From contig NC_134399.1 of NCBI RefSeq assembly GCF_050003625.1, positions 154,126,473 through 154,190,472 on the forward strand: DNA of 64,000 nt, given 5' to 3'. The stretch is from Haematobia irritans (lineage: Eukaryota; Arthropoda; Insecta; Diptera; Muscidae). The position numbers were made by a program, and so were the translations under genes. Within the stretch, counting starts at the first letter, position 1, and each line of letters starts with the position of its first letter. Below are positions 21,451 to 31,800 of this stretch, in pieces. The notes beneath the pieces were generated by a model, which had not been told where the DNA came from, made no database searches, and saw only the letters and a program-made list of their open reading frames with translations.

Positions 21451-22707
21451 GCAGGTTGGCAGATAAGTCCCCGGTCTGTCACATAGATGGCGTCGCTAGT
21501 ATTAAATGCATATTATTTTTATATAGTACCAACATTCAAATGATTCGTGTCAAAATTTGACGTCTGTTAAGTCAATTATGTTTGTGAGATAGAGCGTCTT
21601 TTGTGAAGCAACTTTTGTTATTGTGAAAAAAAATGGAAAGAAAGGAATTTCGTGTTTTGATAAAATACTGTTTTCTGAAGGGAAAACAAACTGTGGAAGC
21701 AAAAACTTGGCTTGATAATGAGTTTTCGAACTCTGCCCCAGGGAAATCAACAATAATTGATTGGTATGCAGAATTCAAGCGTGGTGGGCACGGAGGACGG
21801 TGAACGCAGTCGACGCTCGAAAGAGGTGGTTACCGACGAAAACATCAAAAAATCCACAAAATGATTTTGAATGACCGTAAAATGAAGTTGATCGAGATAG
21901 CAGAGGCCTTAAAGATATCAAAGGAATGTGTTGGTCATATCATTCATCAATATTTGGATATGCGGAAGCTCTGTGCAAAATGGGTGCCGCGCGAGCTCAC
22001 ATTTGATCAAAAACAACAATGTGTTGATGATTCTTAGCGGTGTTTGCAGCTGTTAACTCGTAATACACCCGAGTTTTTCGGTCGATATGTGACAATGGAT
22101 AAAACATGGCTCCATCACTACACTCCTGAGTCCAATCAACTGTCGGCTGAGTGGACAGCGACCGGTGAACCGTCTCAAAATAATGACCTCTGTTTTTTGG
22201 GATGCGCATGGAATAATTTTTATCGATTATCTTAAGAAGGGAAAAACCATCAACAGTGACTATTATATGGCGTTATTGGAGCGTTTGAAGGTCGAAATCG
22301 CGGCAAAACGGCCCCATATGAAGAAGAAAAAAGTGTTGTTCCAGCAAGACAACGCACCGCGCCACAAGTCATTGAGAACGATGTCAAAAATTCATGAATT
22401 GGGCTTCGAATTGCTTCCCCACCCACCGTATTCTCCAGATCTGGCCCCAGCGACTTTTTCTTGTTCTCAGACCTCAAAAGGATGCTCGCAGGAAAAAAAT
22501 TTGGCTGCAATGAAAAGGTGATCGCCGAAACTGAGGCCTATTTTGAGGCAAAACCGAAGGAGTACTACCAAAATGGTATCAAAAAATTGGAAGGTCATTA
22601 TAATCGTTATATCGCTCTTGAAGGGAACTATGTTGAATAATAAAAACGAATTTTGACAATAAAATGTGTTTTTCTTTGTTAGACCGGGGACTTATCAGCC
22701 AATCTGT
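21451..22707 (+). mobile_element. mariner transposon, 1,257 bp, decayed
   Basis: Inverted termini GCAGGTTGGCAGATAAGTCC (left) and ACAGATTGGCTGATAAGTCC (right, reverse complement) are followed on both sides by CCGGTCT and flanked by TA, the mariner target. The length is that of a full mariner, so the element is complete in structure although its gene is broken. Confidence 0.93.
21633..22640 (+). pseudogene. mariner transposase pseudogene (D,D34D type)
   Basis: The start is the ATG of MERKEFRVLIKYCFLKGK, the usual mariner N-terminus. Intact blocks follow in changing frames: the helix-turn-helix region, VTMDKTWLHHYTPESNQ (first catalytic Asp; the next residue is Lys where mariners have Glu), WDAHGIIFIDYL, VLFQQDNAPRHKS (second Asp) and PPYSPDLAP. 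After this block a frameshift turns the third-Asp region into ATFSCSQTSK, although the bases AGCGAC for Ser-Asp remain. Other damage: a small deletion near 21788, a TAG near 22037 and a deletion near 22175 that removes the usual linker before WDAHG. It cannot encode active transposase. Confidence 0.9.
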
Positions 22708-23926
22708 TAAATATAATCGTAACGGTAATAATGTTTTTGTTTTGTCATTTCACATATACAGTTGCTTCCATTCAAAACTTTTGACTTCAAAAGACCCCTT
22801 TTGATAGCTAATTCAAGTCCAATGCAAATTGCATCATATTACGAAGTTTGATTTGTCATAATTTTATTGGGAAACTTTTTTCCATCCGCTTTACGCTAAG
22901 AGGAAACGATAAAAAGAACAAGAAGGAAAAAAATATCAACAAAACAAATATAAAACTTAAATGTAAAACCAAACAAATACAAGACAAACGAAACAGAAAT
23001 ATAACAAAAAGATGTAAAAACCAAACGCTCCATTCTTTTTCCGTTGATTCCTTGTGAAAAAAAAAACTATTTTTTTTAAGCTAAAAGTATAAAACGAATC
23101 TCACTGGGGAAGTTAAAACGAAAAGTTTTTTCCCGGATTTTTTTCATCCCTGATTTCTTCAACAAAAAAAAAAAAGAACCACTAAAAGTGTCATAATTCG
23201 ATGCCCACGAGACGTCTATATCTTTGCGAATGAGAATTAGTTCAAAAGTTTTGGCCAAAGCCACAGCATCATCCCCCAAAGAGGATGAAGTTAAAGCCAT
23301 AGCAGTGGCAACAGCAACAGGAAAAGGAATAAATATTTTAAAACCATAGGACTTGCATTCCAACACCGCAATACCGGCACCAGTTTCAGGAACACATTAT
23401 GGCCAGCAGGAGAAGTGGTGTCATTTTTAAGCATTAACTTCTAGTTTGAGGATATGACAGTAACATTCACATAGCTAAACTTCCGCACACACACATTCAC
23501 AAGTTCCATGCACGTTCATTGGCCCTTTTTGGTGGGGACTTCGATTTCGTTTGTTCAAATGTTTACACAAAGTGCAAAACTTTACAATAACAGAAAGAAT
23601 TCATTCCTAGATCGTCGATGTCAACTCGAGGCTTGACTGATAAGCTTGATACCAAATTGAAATTTACTTCAATTCCAAAGCATATGCACAGGTTGGCACC
23701 CAACATATGGACAGGTTGGCACCCAACATCAGTATGTTTCCGCTATGTGACTTTCATTGCAATTAAGAACTTTTTGAAGACAGTTTTATGGCTCTGATAC
23801 TTTTAAACATTGAATGCCACTTTCTTTTCACATGTGACACTTCTAAAAGTCGTATCTTAGAGTCTAATTCGTGGTTATCTTCTTGAGAGTTGAGTATTGT
23901 AAATTTATGTCATATAACCTACAATC
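22708..23926. other. apparently single-copy DNA without a confirmed gene
   Basis: Less repetitive than its surroundings. A-rich plus-strand sequence (22900-23020) looks like untranslated leader, and a 39-codon ORF begins at 23233, but neither could be tied to a gene. A short direct repeat of ACAGGTTGGCACCCAACAT occurs twice at 23687-23730. Confidence 0.3.
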
Positions 23927-24006
23927 TAGGTTAGGTTAGGTTAAGGTGGCAGCCCGATTAAGTATCAGGCTCACTTAGACTATTCAGTCCATTGTGATAC
24001 CACATC
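23927..24006 (-). mobile_element. SINE 3'-end fragment with (TTAGG)n tail
   Basis: CTAGGTTAGGTTAGGTTAAG is followed by the reverse complement of the SINE end (GGTGGCAGCCCGAT ... ATTCAGTCCATTGTGATACC). It stops after about 65 bases of SINE: a 5'-truncated copy on the minus strand. Confidence 0.8.
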
Positions 24007-24495
24007 AACTAAAAGTACCTATTTTAGTTCTTCAATCTAGGTGGTCAAATTTTCGTTGATAGTATAAGCTAGAGTTCAAGCACTACTCCTCGTAAGTGTA
24101 GTGGTGAATTTTTGAACTCACAAACAACTCAGCTCAACGGCTTAATATGTCTGAATAGTACCTATTAATCAAGGTTTTACATACCCTAGGCCAAATGCTC
24201 TTGAGGCACTTGTCCAGGACTCATAGAGTTAAACGCAGCGTTTTTTGAAGCTAGAAATATCTAAATCCTAAACCAACATCTTTATCACATGAGTGGAAAA
24301 AGTAAGTAGCAAGATAAGAATCACAGTCGATAGTGTCAAGCAAGCTACCCCTATATACACTAACGGCCATTTTCATGTCGCTCCGTTAGGCTTTAACTGC
24401 CAGTTAACAGAAAGTAAATTGCAAATATAATCTCTCCGGTTAACTTTAACTGAAAATTTTCGAAATTTTTAAGTTCCTAACTGGCCTATGGAATA

Positions 24496-25427
24496 AAGGG
24501 TGATTTGTTAAGAGCTTGATAACTTTTTTTTAAAAAAAACGCATAAAATTTGCAAAATCTCATCGGTTCTTTATTTGAAACGTTAGATTGGTCCATGACA
24601 TTTACTTTTTGAAGATAATTTCATTTAAATGTTGACCGCGGCTGCGTCTTAGGTGGTCCATTCCGAAAGTCCAATTTTGGGCAACTTTTTCGAGCATTTC
24701 GGCCGGAATAGCCCGAATTTCTTCGGAAATGTTGTCTTCCAAAGCTGGAATAGTTGCTGGCTTATTTCTGTAGACTTTAGACTTGACGTAGCCCCACAAA
24801 AAATAGTCTAAAGGCGTCAAATCGCATGATCTTGGTGGCCAACTTACCGGTCCATTTCTTGAGATGAATTGTTCTCCGAAGTTTTCCCTCAAAATGGCCA
24901 TAGAATCGCGAGCTGTGTGGCATGTAGCGCCATCTTGTTGAAACCACATGTCAACCAAGTTCAGTTCTTCCATTTTTGGCAACAAAAAGTTTGTTAGCAT
25001 CGAACGATAGCGATCGCCATTCACCGTAACGTTGCGTCCAACAGCATCTTTGAAAAAATACGGTCCAATGATTCCACCAGCGTACAAACCACACCAAACA
25101 GTGCATTTTTCGGGATGCATGGGCAGTTCTTGAACGGCTTCTGGTTGCTCTTCACTCCAAATGCGGCAATTTTGCTTATTTACGTAGCCATTCAACCAGA
25201 AATGAGCCTCATCGCTGAACAAAATTTGTCGATAAAAAAGCGGATTTTCTGCCAACTTTTCTAGGGCCAATTCACTGAAAATTCGACGTTGTGGCAGATC
25301 GTAAGTCTATTCATGATGAAATGTCAAAGCATACTGAGCATCTTTCTCTTTGACACCATGTCTGAAATCCCACGTGATCTGTCAAATACTAATGCATGAA
25401 AATCCTAACCTCAAAAGAATCACCCTT
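24496..25427 (-). mobile_element. DD41D-type Tc1/mariner element, internal deletion derivative, copy 1
   Basis: Ends AAGGGTGATTTGTT and (reverse complement) AAGGGTGATTCTTTT, flanked by TA. It keeps only the C-terminal part of the transposase. Both this and the copy at 50394 lack the DNA-binding half and have the same joint near CAGATCGT / CTATTCATGATGAAATG, so one deleted form multiplied. Confidence 0.88.
24602..25270 (-). pseudogene. C-terminal transposase fragment (DD41D spacing)
   Basis: The 222-codon frame starts MALEKLAENPLFYRQ and holds FSDEAHFWLNG (first catalytic Asp), WFQQDGATCHTA (second Asp) and PPRSCDLTPLDYFLWGYVKS (third Asp in PLDYF). There are 41 residues between the second and third Asp by count, the spacing used for the rosa-like DD41D group of the Tc1/mariner superfamily. 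The paired-type DNA-binding domain is missing, so it should not recognise its own ends. No internal stop has accumulated, which suggests recent spread of the deleted form. Confidence 0.85.
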
Positions 25428-25559
25428 TATAAAGGCAGGATGACAGCTTCGTCTATAATACGGTTTAAAAGTTGGTTAGTTAACGGAAAACTAACGGAGC
25501 TTTATGAAAATGGGGGTAAATAGCATAAATCGCCGTTATAAATAACAAGATTCCTCCTC

Positions 25560-25859
25560 CTCCATGTAGTTCACATGACTGTGACCTCACAGTCCAGAGT
25601 ACAAGTACAAATAATATCATGGGAAACCAACATCAACGCAACCAACTGAATAGAAGAGATATACATCATACCGGGACAACGAACCTCATAACGGCTTCTT
25701 GTTGGAAGTATCTACTATGAGTTAATGCTTCATATGGCCTGAAATGTGCTATATATACATAACCTCAAATTCCGACCTATCACAGTGATGATAGTCTTGG
25801 AGATAGATATCATCATTCCAAATGAAAAATGATGACTTTTCTATGAAGATAAAGTTTAA
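25560..25859 (-). repeat. local repeat J, copy 1 (left of piggyBac)
   Basis: GACCTATCACAGTGATGAT, TCTTGGAGA-AGAT and ATCATTCC recur near 28190, 29010 and 30175; ACAACGGCTTCTTGT recurs at 28931. The minus strand has coding-like stretches, but I recognise no family. Confidence 0.5.
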
Positions 25860-25983
25860 CCCTCCGATGAGTGAGAAGGTTGCCTTTTCAAACTGAAATT
25901 ACTCCTACTTCGAAATTACTCCACTACAACCCGCCCAAAGTTACTCTGTATTCCAAGAGTATTTTGTTGCGCATTTTTGGAAA

Positions 25984-26043
25984 AAAAATCAAGCCGATCG
26001 GATCATTAACTCCTAAAGTAATGATCCGATCGGCTTGATTTTT
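25984..26043. repeat. perfect hairpin in the piggyBac left end
   Basis: ATCAAGCCGATCGGATCATT (inside 25988-26008) is exactly inverted at 26019-26040 around the loop ACTCCTAAAG, extended by A/T runs on both sides. It lies between the terminal and subterminal repeats. Confidence 0.9.
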
Positions 26044-26327
26044 TGATTGAGGTTTTAGTGAGAATAGTACGCGGACGTGTGAATAGGTCCGTATGGACTT
26101 TGTACTGAATTTCACTAATAAATGCATGTTTTTGGGCATCATTATAATTTTTTTATTGTTTCAACACATAATTTACTTGTTCTGAACACAAATACCTAAA
26201 CTCAAAGACATTAGGGATGATGATAAAAACAAAAAATTCTAAGAAGAAAAATACACATTCGAATTTCGAAGAACAAAAATACACACATACTTTTTTTTTA
26301 GTCGTCATTGAGAGAGCTTGAGAGAGA

Positions 26328-27571
26328 TTGAGAAGGAGTGGATTGAGGAGAGTGACAGTGAAAGAGTTTGACGCCTTTCTGGCTATTCTTTTGTATGCTG
26401 GACTCACAAGATCAAACCATGAACCAGCTATGGGATTATTGGACGCGACGCGTTGCCTAATATACAAAGCTGAGTTGTCGTACGATCGTTTCATGTGTAT
26501 GAAGCAATTTATTCGATTCGACAATGGAAACACTCGACAACAGCGACTCATCAACAGCAAAACTGCGGCTATTGACGACATTTGGGAAATGTTGCAACAT
26601 AACTTGGCAGCAGCTTACACTCCTCATGAAGCATTAACAGTTGGTGAGCAGTTGTTCCCTTACAGAGGCCGCACCCGCTTCACACAATATATTCCGTCAA
26701 AGCCAGCAAAGTATGGTTTGAAAGTATGGTGGTTATGCGACTCACAGAGTTATTATCCTGTGAACGGAATGATGTATTCTGGAAAACTGCCAAACCAACA
26801 ACGGGAGATAAACCAAGGGCAGAACGTAGTGCTGGATCTTGTGGAAAAATATTTAGATGCTGGCCGTACTATATACGCGGATAATTTCTTTACCACTCTT
26901 GACTTGGCGCGTATTTTCATTCATTCATTCCACAGGAGTTCAAGAGGAAGCCGAAGCGCACCATCAATAGTACATTATTTGCGTTCAACGAGGGGGATAT
27001 ATCGTTATGCTAATACGTTCCGAAAAAAATAAAGTGGTGAACGTGCTCTCCACAATGCACCACACCTGCCTCGTTGACGAGCAAACCGAGAAGCGGAAGC
27101 CCTATGCCATGTTAGATTACAACAGCTACAAAAGAAGCCTATAAAAAGGAGTGACAGACGGCGGTCGTTCTTGTTACTGCTAACGATACAATTGGCCACA
27201 CCAAATATCGAAGAACGTGCCCTGAACAACCATATAACCTCATATCCAAGGATACGATGGAAGCATTCTATGTCAGGGTAAGAAAAACATCTTCAAATTC
27301 AAGAATAGAATATATATTTATTTGTTTTTTATTTTTCTTTTCATTTCAGGTATTACCAAGACCAAGATGGAAGGCAATGTACCGTCGTTTGCGGCTAGGT
27401 CAAGTAGACCGTCATGTAGGCTTTGCCGTTCTGAGTACGGGCGGCAGCGGAAAACGCAGGCATACTGCTTCGGCTGCAGGCAACGCTGTTTGCGGAGAAC
27501 ATAACACACTTTTACATCGCTGCAACGCTTGCGCACAGGGCAGGGGACAAGAAGTACACGCTCACCAACAA
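26328..27571 (+). pseudogene. piggyBac transposase pseudogene
   Basis: Core (DDE_Tnp_1_7 type): VKEFDAFLAILLYAGLTRSN, YDRFMCMKQFIRFDN, EQLFPYRGRTRFTQYIPSKP, KYGLKVWWLCDSQSYY and YADNFFTT. In functional piggyBac the catalytic region reads DEQL; here it is GEQL, so the first catalytic Asp is lost. The second (ADNFFTT) remains. After residue about 200 the frame shifts; VVNVLSTMHHT and YAMLDYNSYKR follow in another frame with stops, and the KGGVD region is ruined. The ancestral N-terminal region is largely gone. A possible intron (27278-27349, GTAAG ... TTTCATTTCAG) precedes a Cys-rich end (CRLCRSEYG, CFGCRQRC, then HRCNAC after a one-base shift), matching the C-terminal cysteine-rich domain of piggyBac. 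Confidence 0.88.
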
Positions 27572-27793
27572 TAATTTTTAAATTTTTGTATAATAGTCTT
27601 AAGAAAAATTAAACAAAAAAAATTAAAAAAATTGAAAAAAATATTTTTGTATGTAGAATTTAGTTATAAACAATAAAAACAAACAATCAAAAAAAAATTA
27701 TATGAAAAAAAAAAACATGATTTACAAAAAAGGTCCGTAGGGACCTTTTCACACGGCCGTGAAGTTCAGAACTGTCACTCATCGGAGGGTTAA

Positions 27794-28255
27794 CAGATAG
27801 AAGGGATAATATCTGGACAGAAAATCTTGCCGATTCTTGGGTTCAGAGTCACTCCCAGGAGACGGCTATTGCAAGCACCTGCAGGTTGTGGACGATTCCG
27901 GGTTTCTAAACCCCCTAACTTAAGCAAAACTTTGGAATTTCGTTTGTGTCCCAAGCCGTGTAGTCGTAACCGATAGGAAAGGAGAGCATTCCGAGTTAAC
28001 GGAACATACCCCGGTATGTTCATAATGTCCGGCAGCACAATCAACTGATTGGACGTTACAACAATCCCCCTTACGGCCCCTGATCGGAAGTATCCATAGT
28101 CAGCTCTGAATATATGCTCCTGAAGGACTGAAATGTATTATACCTTGCACCTTGTCATGAATTCCGATAACAGTCATAAGTGTCTTGGAGACAGAGTCCT
28201 CATTCCCGAGGAGGAAATTAGAATTAATTATGTTTTATTTTAGAAGCGCTTACGT
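27794..28255 (-). repeat. local repeat J continuing right of piggyBac
   Basis: Continues the segment cut by piggyBac (CAGATAGAAGGGATAAT). It contains another copy of the AGTCATAAGTGTCTTGGAGA / AGACAGAGTCCTCATTCC words. An 84-codon minus-strand frame (27790-28044) has no recognised relative. Confidence 0.45.
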
Positions 28256-28751
28256 ACACGGACGAAAAATACTGTTTTTCATATGTTTGTGTGTAAAAAT
28301 TATATGTTTGGAACTCAAATATATTAACACAATATTTTTAAGTGTAAGCATATAAGGTTCAGAAACTAGCATAACATGTTTGGGACGTATATGTTAATAT
28401 GTTAGAACATATTATGTTTGGTACATAAAATGTTTATAAATATAATATGCTTAGATGCAAACATATATTAATTTGGGAATAGCCTATAAATATATATGTG
28501 TTTAGAAAGAGAGACCTAGAGAGTATTCTGAAAGTAAAACAATGGAAGTAACCAATTGGCGCCTTAAAAATATATCCAAACAAAGAAAATTTCATTAAAA
28601 TTTTTTACTACCAGTGTATGCCCTAAGGTGAAGCATAATATGTTTGAACAACACAAACGATATTTTGTTTGGACCAATCCTGAATATATATATGCTTGAA
28701 GCAAAATGTGTTTGGGGTATATGTTAAAGAAGCGATTTTTTTTGAGGGTAT
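28256..28751. mobile_element. family K MITE (ATATGTTT-rich), short copy
   Basis: Begins ACACGGACGAAAAATACTG and ends GAAGCGATTTTTTTTGAGGG; the ends are approximate inverted repeats. The body repeats CATATGTTT / AACATAT words about every 40 bases. A longer relative is at 36854-38657. Confidence 0.6.
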
Positions 28752-29175
28752 AGAAGGAGTTTGACAAAAACACCAATTACATATTCAGCACCGATTTGAA
28801 GAAAAATCATCGGGGATATCAGGGACGAAACAAGAGTACTGGAGTTAAGTGACCACCACCGCATTACAGAATAGCTTTTGGTAAAAAATATAAAGGGAAA
28901 CTGGCAACGCACAGTGATACAACAACCCCCACAACGGCTTCTTGTCGCAAGCACCTACAGTCATCTATGATTTCGTGTTTCAAACAGCCTGAAAAGTGCA
29001 ATTCCGACCTATCACAGTGATGATTGGATGACTTGGAGACAGATTCAATCATTCCAAAGTAGATAACTGTAACATATTCAGTACCGGTGGGAGGAAAATC
29101 TTCAGGTATATCTTTATTACAGCATGCAAATGATAGGGTTTCTCTAGTAGTGTCATGGGAATTCGGTGGCATAAC
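28752..29175 (-). repeat. local repeat J, copy 2
   Basis: Shares ACATATTCAG-ACCG, GGAGGAAAATCTTC-type, GACCTATCACAGTGATGAT and CTTGGAGACAGATTC words with the other J copies. A minus-strand frame (28864-29241) contains GMIESVSKSS, parallel to GMTESVSKTL at 30200 in copy 3, so the segment once coded for something that is not recognised. Confidence 0.5.
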
Positions 29176-29516
29176 CACCTGAAGGTGGCAGCCCGATGTA
29201 TCAGGCTCACTTACACTATTCAGTCCACTGTGATACCACATTGGTGAACTTCTCTCTTATCACTGAGTGCTGCCCGATTCCATGTTAAGCTCAATGACAA
29301 GGGACCTCCTTTTTATAGCCGAGTCCGAACGACGTTCCACATTGCAGTGAAACAACTTAGAGAAGCTTTGAAACACTCAGAAATGTCACCAGCATTACTG
29401 AGGTGGGATAATCCCCCGCTGAAAAACTTTTTGGTGTTCGGTCGAAGCAGGAATCGAACCCACGACCTTGTGTATGAAAGACGGGCATGGTAACCATTGC
29501 ACCACGGTGGCTCCCC
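29176..29516 (-). mobile_element. tRNA-derived SINE, full length, minus strand
   Basis: Reverse complement of the copy at 29689: head at the right (GGAGCCACCGTGGTGCAATG), B-box region near 29455, conserved CTATAAAAAGGAGGTCCCTT body, GGCTGCCAC end at the left. It forms an inverted pair with the next SINE, heads facing each other across 172 bases. Confidence 0.92.
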
Positions 29517-29688
29517 TCCTCTCCAACTATGAAATGCTTCAAATGTTACCTTGATAAAGGCAGAAGGCAAATGTTGAGCGAGGTCGATGAAATCGTGAAG
29601 ATCTAGGGTGACTGTGACCTTCGTAAGTACACAAGTCAATCGGAGAACGCGGGTCAACGGGATCGTGAAGATCTAGTGTGTCTAGGAG

Positions 29689-30031
29689 CCACCGTGGTGC
29701 AATGGTTAGCAGGCCCGCCTTGCATACACAAGGTCGTGGGTTCGATTCCTGCTTCGACCGAACACCAAAAAATTTTTCAGCGGTGGATTATCCCACCTCA
29801 GTAATGCTGGTGACATTTCTGAGGTTTTCAAAGCTTCTCTAAGTGGTTTCACTGCAATGTGGAACGCCGTTCGGACTCGGCTATAAAAAGGAGGTCCCTT
29901 GTCATTGAGCTTAACATGGAATCGGGCAGCACTCAGTGATAAGAGAGAAGTTCACCAATGTGGTATCACAATGGACTGAATAGTCTAAGTGAGTCTGATA
30001 CATCGGGCTGCCACATAACATAACCTAACCT
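29689..30031 (+). mobile_element. tRNA-derived SINE, full length, plus strand
   Basis: Head: GGTGCAATGGTTAGCA (A-box type) and GTGGGTTCGATTCCTG (B box), then the body with GGACTCGGCTATAAAAAGGA and CACTCAGTGATAAGAGAGAA, ending GGCTGCCACATAACATAACC TAACCTAG. The tail is made of CCTAA units. Length about 340 bases. I cannot name the family; the central part looks like a conserved insect SINE domain (inference). Confidence 0.92.
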
Positions 30032-30044
30032 AGTTTCAGAATGT

Positions 30045-30706
30045 CTCCGAGGACACCGACCCACTTGTAACACTGTAGACAAAACTGTTGCGGTCATAGC
30101 GGCCACTGACCGGAGGTATTCAAAGTCAGCTCTGAGTTCGTCCTTCAGATGGCCTGGCCACGAATTCAAACCGATCATAGTCATGAGTGTCTTGGAGACA
30201 GATTCCGTCATTCCCATGGAGTTCATTTGAATTAACTATGCACTTGTACTATGTCTACGGAGGAAGAGTTTTGGCAAACATCTCACTGAAATCTTTAGCG
30301 CCGGATGGAGGAAAACTTCCAGAGATATCTTACCAAGACAAATGATGCTTTCAGGCTGGTTGTACTTTACCTGACATTTCTATGAAGTTGAAGTTTAAGA
30401 AATAGAAGGAATGATGACAGTTAATCTGTTTGATCCTTATATCCGGGTTCTCCGAGGAGATCAACTACTAACGTGCAACAACGTGGAGGAAGCTGTTGCA
30501 CGCATTTGCAGAAATCTAATCTTAAAGTTGATAATAACCATGATTCCGGGCATCTAAAAGCCCTAACTGAAGAATAACATCTAAATAACTGTTGTGTCAA
30601 AATTTCGAATAACGATTTTCCAGACACTCGCAGACCACCAGTTAACATTTTGTGCCATCATATTAACAGCCCCCTATGCTCATCCAGACTATAAAGGCAG
30701 AGGGCT
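30045..30706 (-). repeat. local repeat J, copy 3, with empty piggyBac site
   Basis: Contains GTCATGAGTGTCTTGGAGAC and, at 30379-30405, TTTCTATGAAGTTGAAGTTT followed by AAGAAATAGAAGG. This parallels the sequence that flanks piggyBac on both sides (TTTCTATGAAGATAAAGTTTAA ... CAGATAGAAGG). Minus-strand frames of 75-86 codons are not recognised. Confidence 0.5.
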
Positions 30707-31800
30707 TTAGTTCAACAGTTCAATAATAACTGGCCCGCATGGTCCAGCTAGGAGGAGCCTAATGACCCCGAATTCCTGATCCATATCTTGGTAGTATGCA
30801 CGATCACTCTTGCAATTATGGGCATCTTGAAAATTGGGGAAAATATTCCAGTACTTAAACCAGGCCGATTTGACGTTTTTGGTTTTTGTTTGTGTAAATA
30901 ACGTTGCTATGGTTCTGTTTGGTTTATAAGCAAGCTTAACGTCTCGGTTGTTTATTATCTGTTGTAGATGATTGTTGTTGGTGAGTTTTGGAACATATGG
31001 AACACTGATGAATTTTGAGTTGCCAGATGATTCGTTTATTTTCTTTTTTGGGGAATAGTGTTTTGCCTTTTCAATTAAATTGTTTATTAAATGTTGAGGG
31101 TAACCATTATTTTTCAGGATATTTTTGATTTTGTTTATGTTTTTTGTGATAAATTTTTGATGGCTTATGGATAAAACTTTTGTTATTAAATTGTTTATTG
31201 TGTTAATTTTTTGACTCATTGGTTGATTCGAATGATAGTTAATTAAGCGACCTGAAGCAATAGTTTTTGTATACCAGTCCGTGATAATTTTTCCATTTTC
31301 TCGTTGTATCCTAATATCTAAATATGGTATGGATCCATTTTCTTCCCTTTCTATTGTGAATTTTAGTTTATTGTGGTAGCTGTTGAATTTTTCTAATATT
31401 CTGTCTTCATCTTTTCTTTTTATTATTGCAAAAAGGTCGTCTACGTATTTTGTTATCAATTTAATTTCTATCCCGTCGTTTTTAAGATCGTTAAGCGTAG
31501 ATTCCAAGAGCGTATCAAGTACGATATCGGCGATAGTTGGGGATAAAGGATTCCCCATTGGCATTCCATATGTTTGCCTGTAATATTTGTCTCCATAAAT
31601 AAAGTAATTATTATCATTTAGAAAAAATTAGAGAAGTTTCAAAAATGATGTTTTTGGAATTGTAGTCAAATTTTGTAAGGAATTCCACCGTGTCATTATA
31701 GGTTTCCATTTTCCTCTTAATTCCGTAATAACCCTCGTTGGTGTCACCGTTGTCAATCGTTTGCACCAAAGGAATAAATACTATTCGTTTGGCTTATGGA
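30707..31800 (-). pseudogene. Penelope-like element reverse transcriptase, truncated
   Basis: The longest frame (30707-31564) has GMPMGNPLSPTIADIVLD, the catalytic LITKYVDDLFAI, GSIPYLDIRI, the TDWYTKTIASGRLINYHSNQ region and SVPYVPKLTNNN, the order found in Penelope-like reverse transcriptases. Upstream, past a frameshift, NYFIYGDKYYRQTYGMPMG and, further up, IKRKMETYNDTVEFL extend it to about 31800. RT motif A is not seen, so the 5' part is missing, as is common for these elements. The GIY-YIG endonuclease that should follow is absent: the frame leaves the family after TKTKNVKS. Not functional. Confidence 0.88.

Larger units (their letters stand above)
24365..25516. mobile_element. small MITE split by a Tc1/mariner-superfamily insertion
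   Basis: Inverted ends GGCCATTTTCATGTCGCTCC (24365) and CGGAGCTTTATGAAAATGGG (25495-25514) share CCATTTTCAT and GCTCCGTTAG. Removing the insert 24496-25427 leaves about 218 bases. No coding capacity. Confidence 0.65.
25860..27789 (+). mobile_element. piggyBac-type transposon, 1,930 bp, decayed
   Basis: Termini CCCTCCGATGAGTGA are exact inverted repeats of 15 bp flanked by TTAA on both sides. A second, subterminal inverted pair of about 30 bp lies at 26070-26103 and 27730-27762 (shared words GGACCT, TTCACACG and CCG). Just inside the left end is a perfect hairpin of about 25-bp arms (25984-26043, ATCAAGCCGATCGGATCATT). The related sequence at 30390-30410 shows an empty TTAA site. Confidence 0.93.

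Noticed and set aside
23233..23352. 39-codon ORF MRISSKVLAKATASS
   Set aside because: Too short, no splice or promoter support; the A-rich surroundings may be leader sequence but this cannot be shown.
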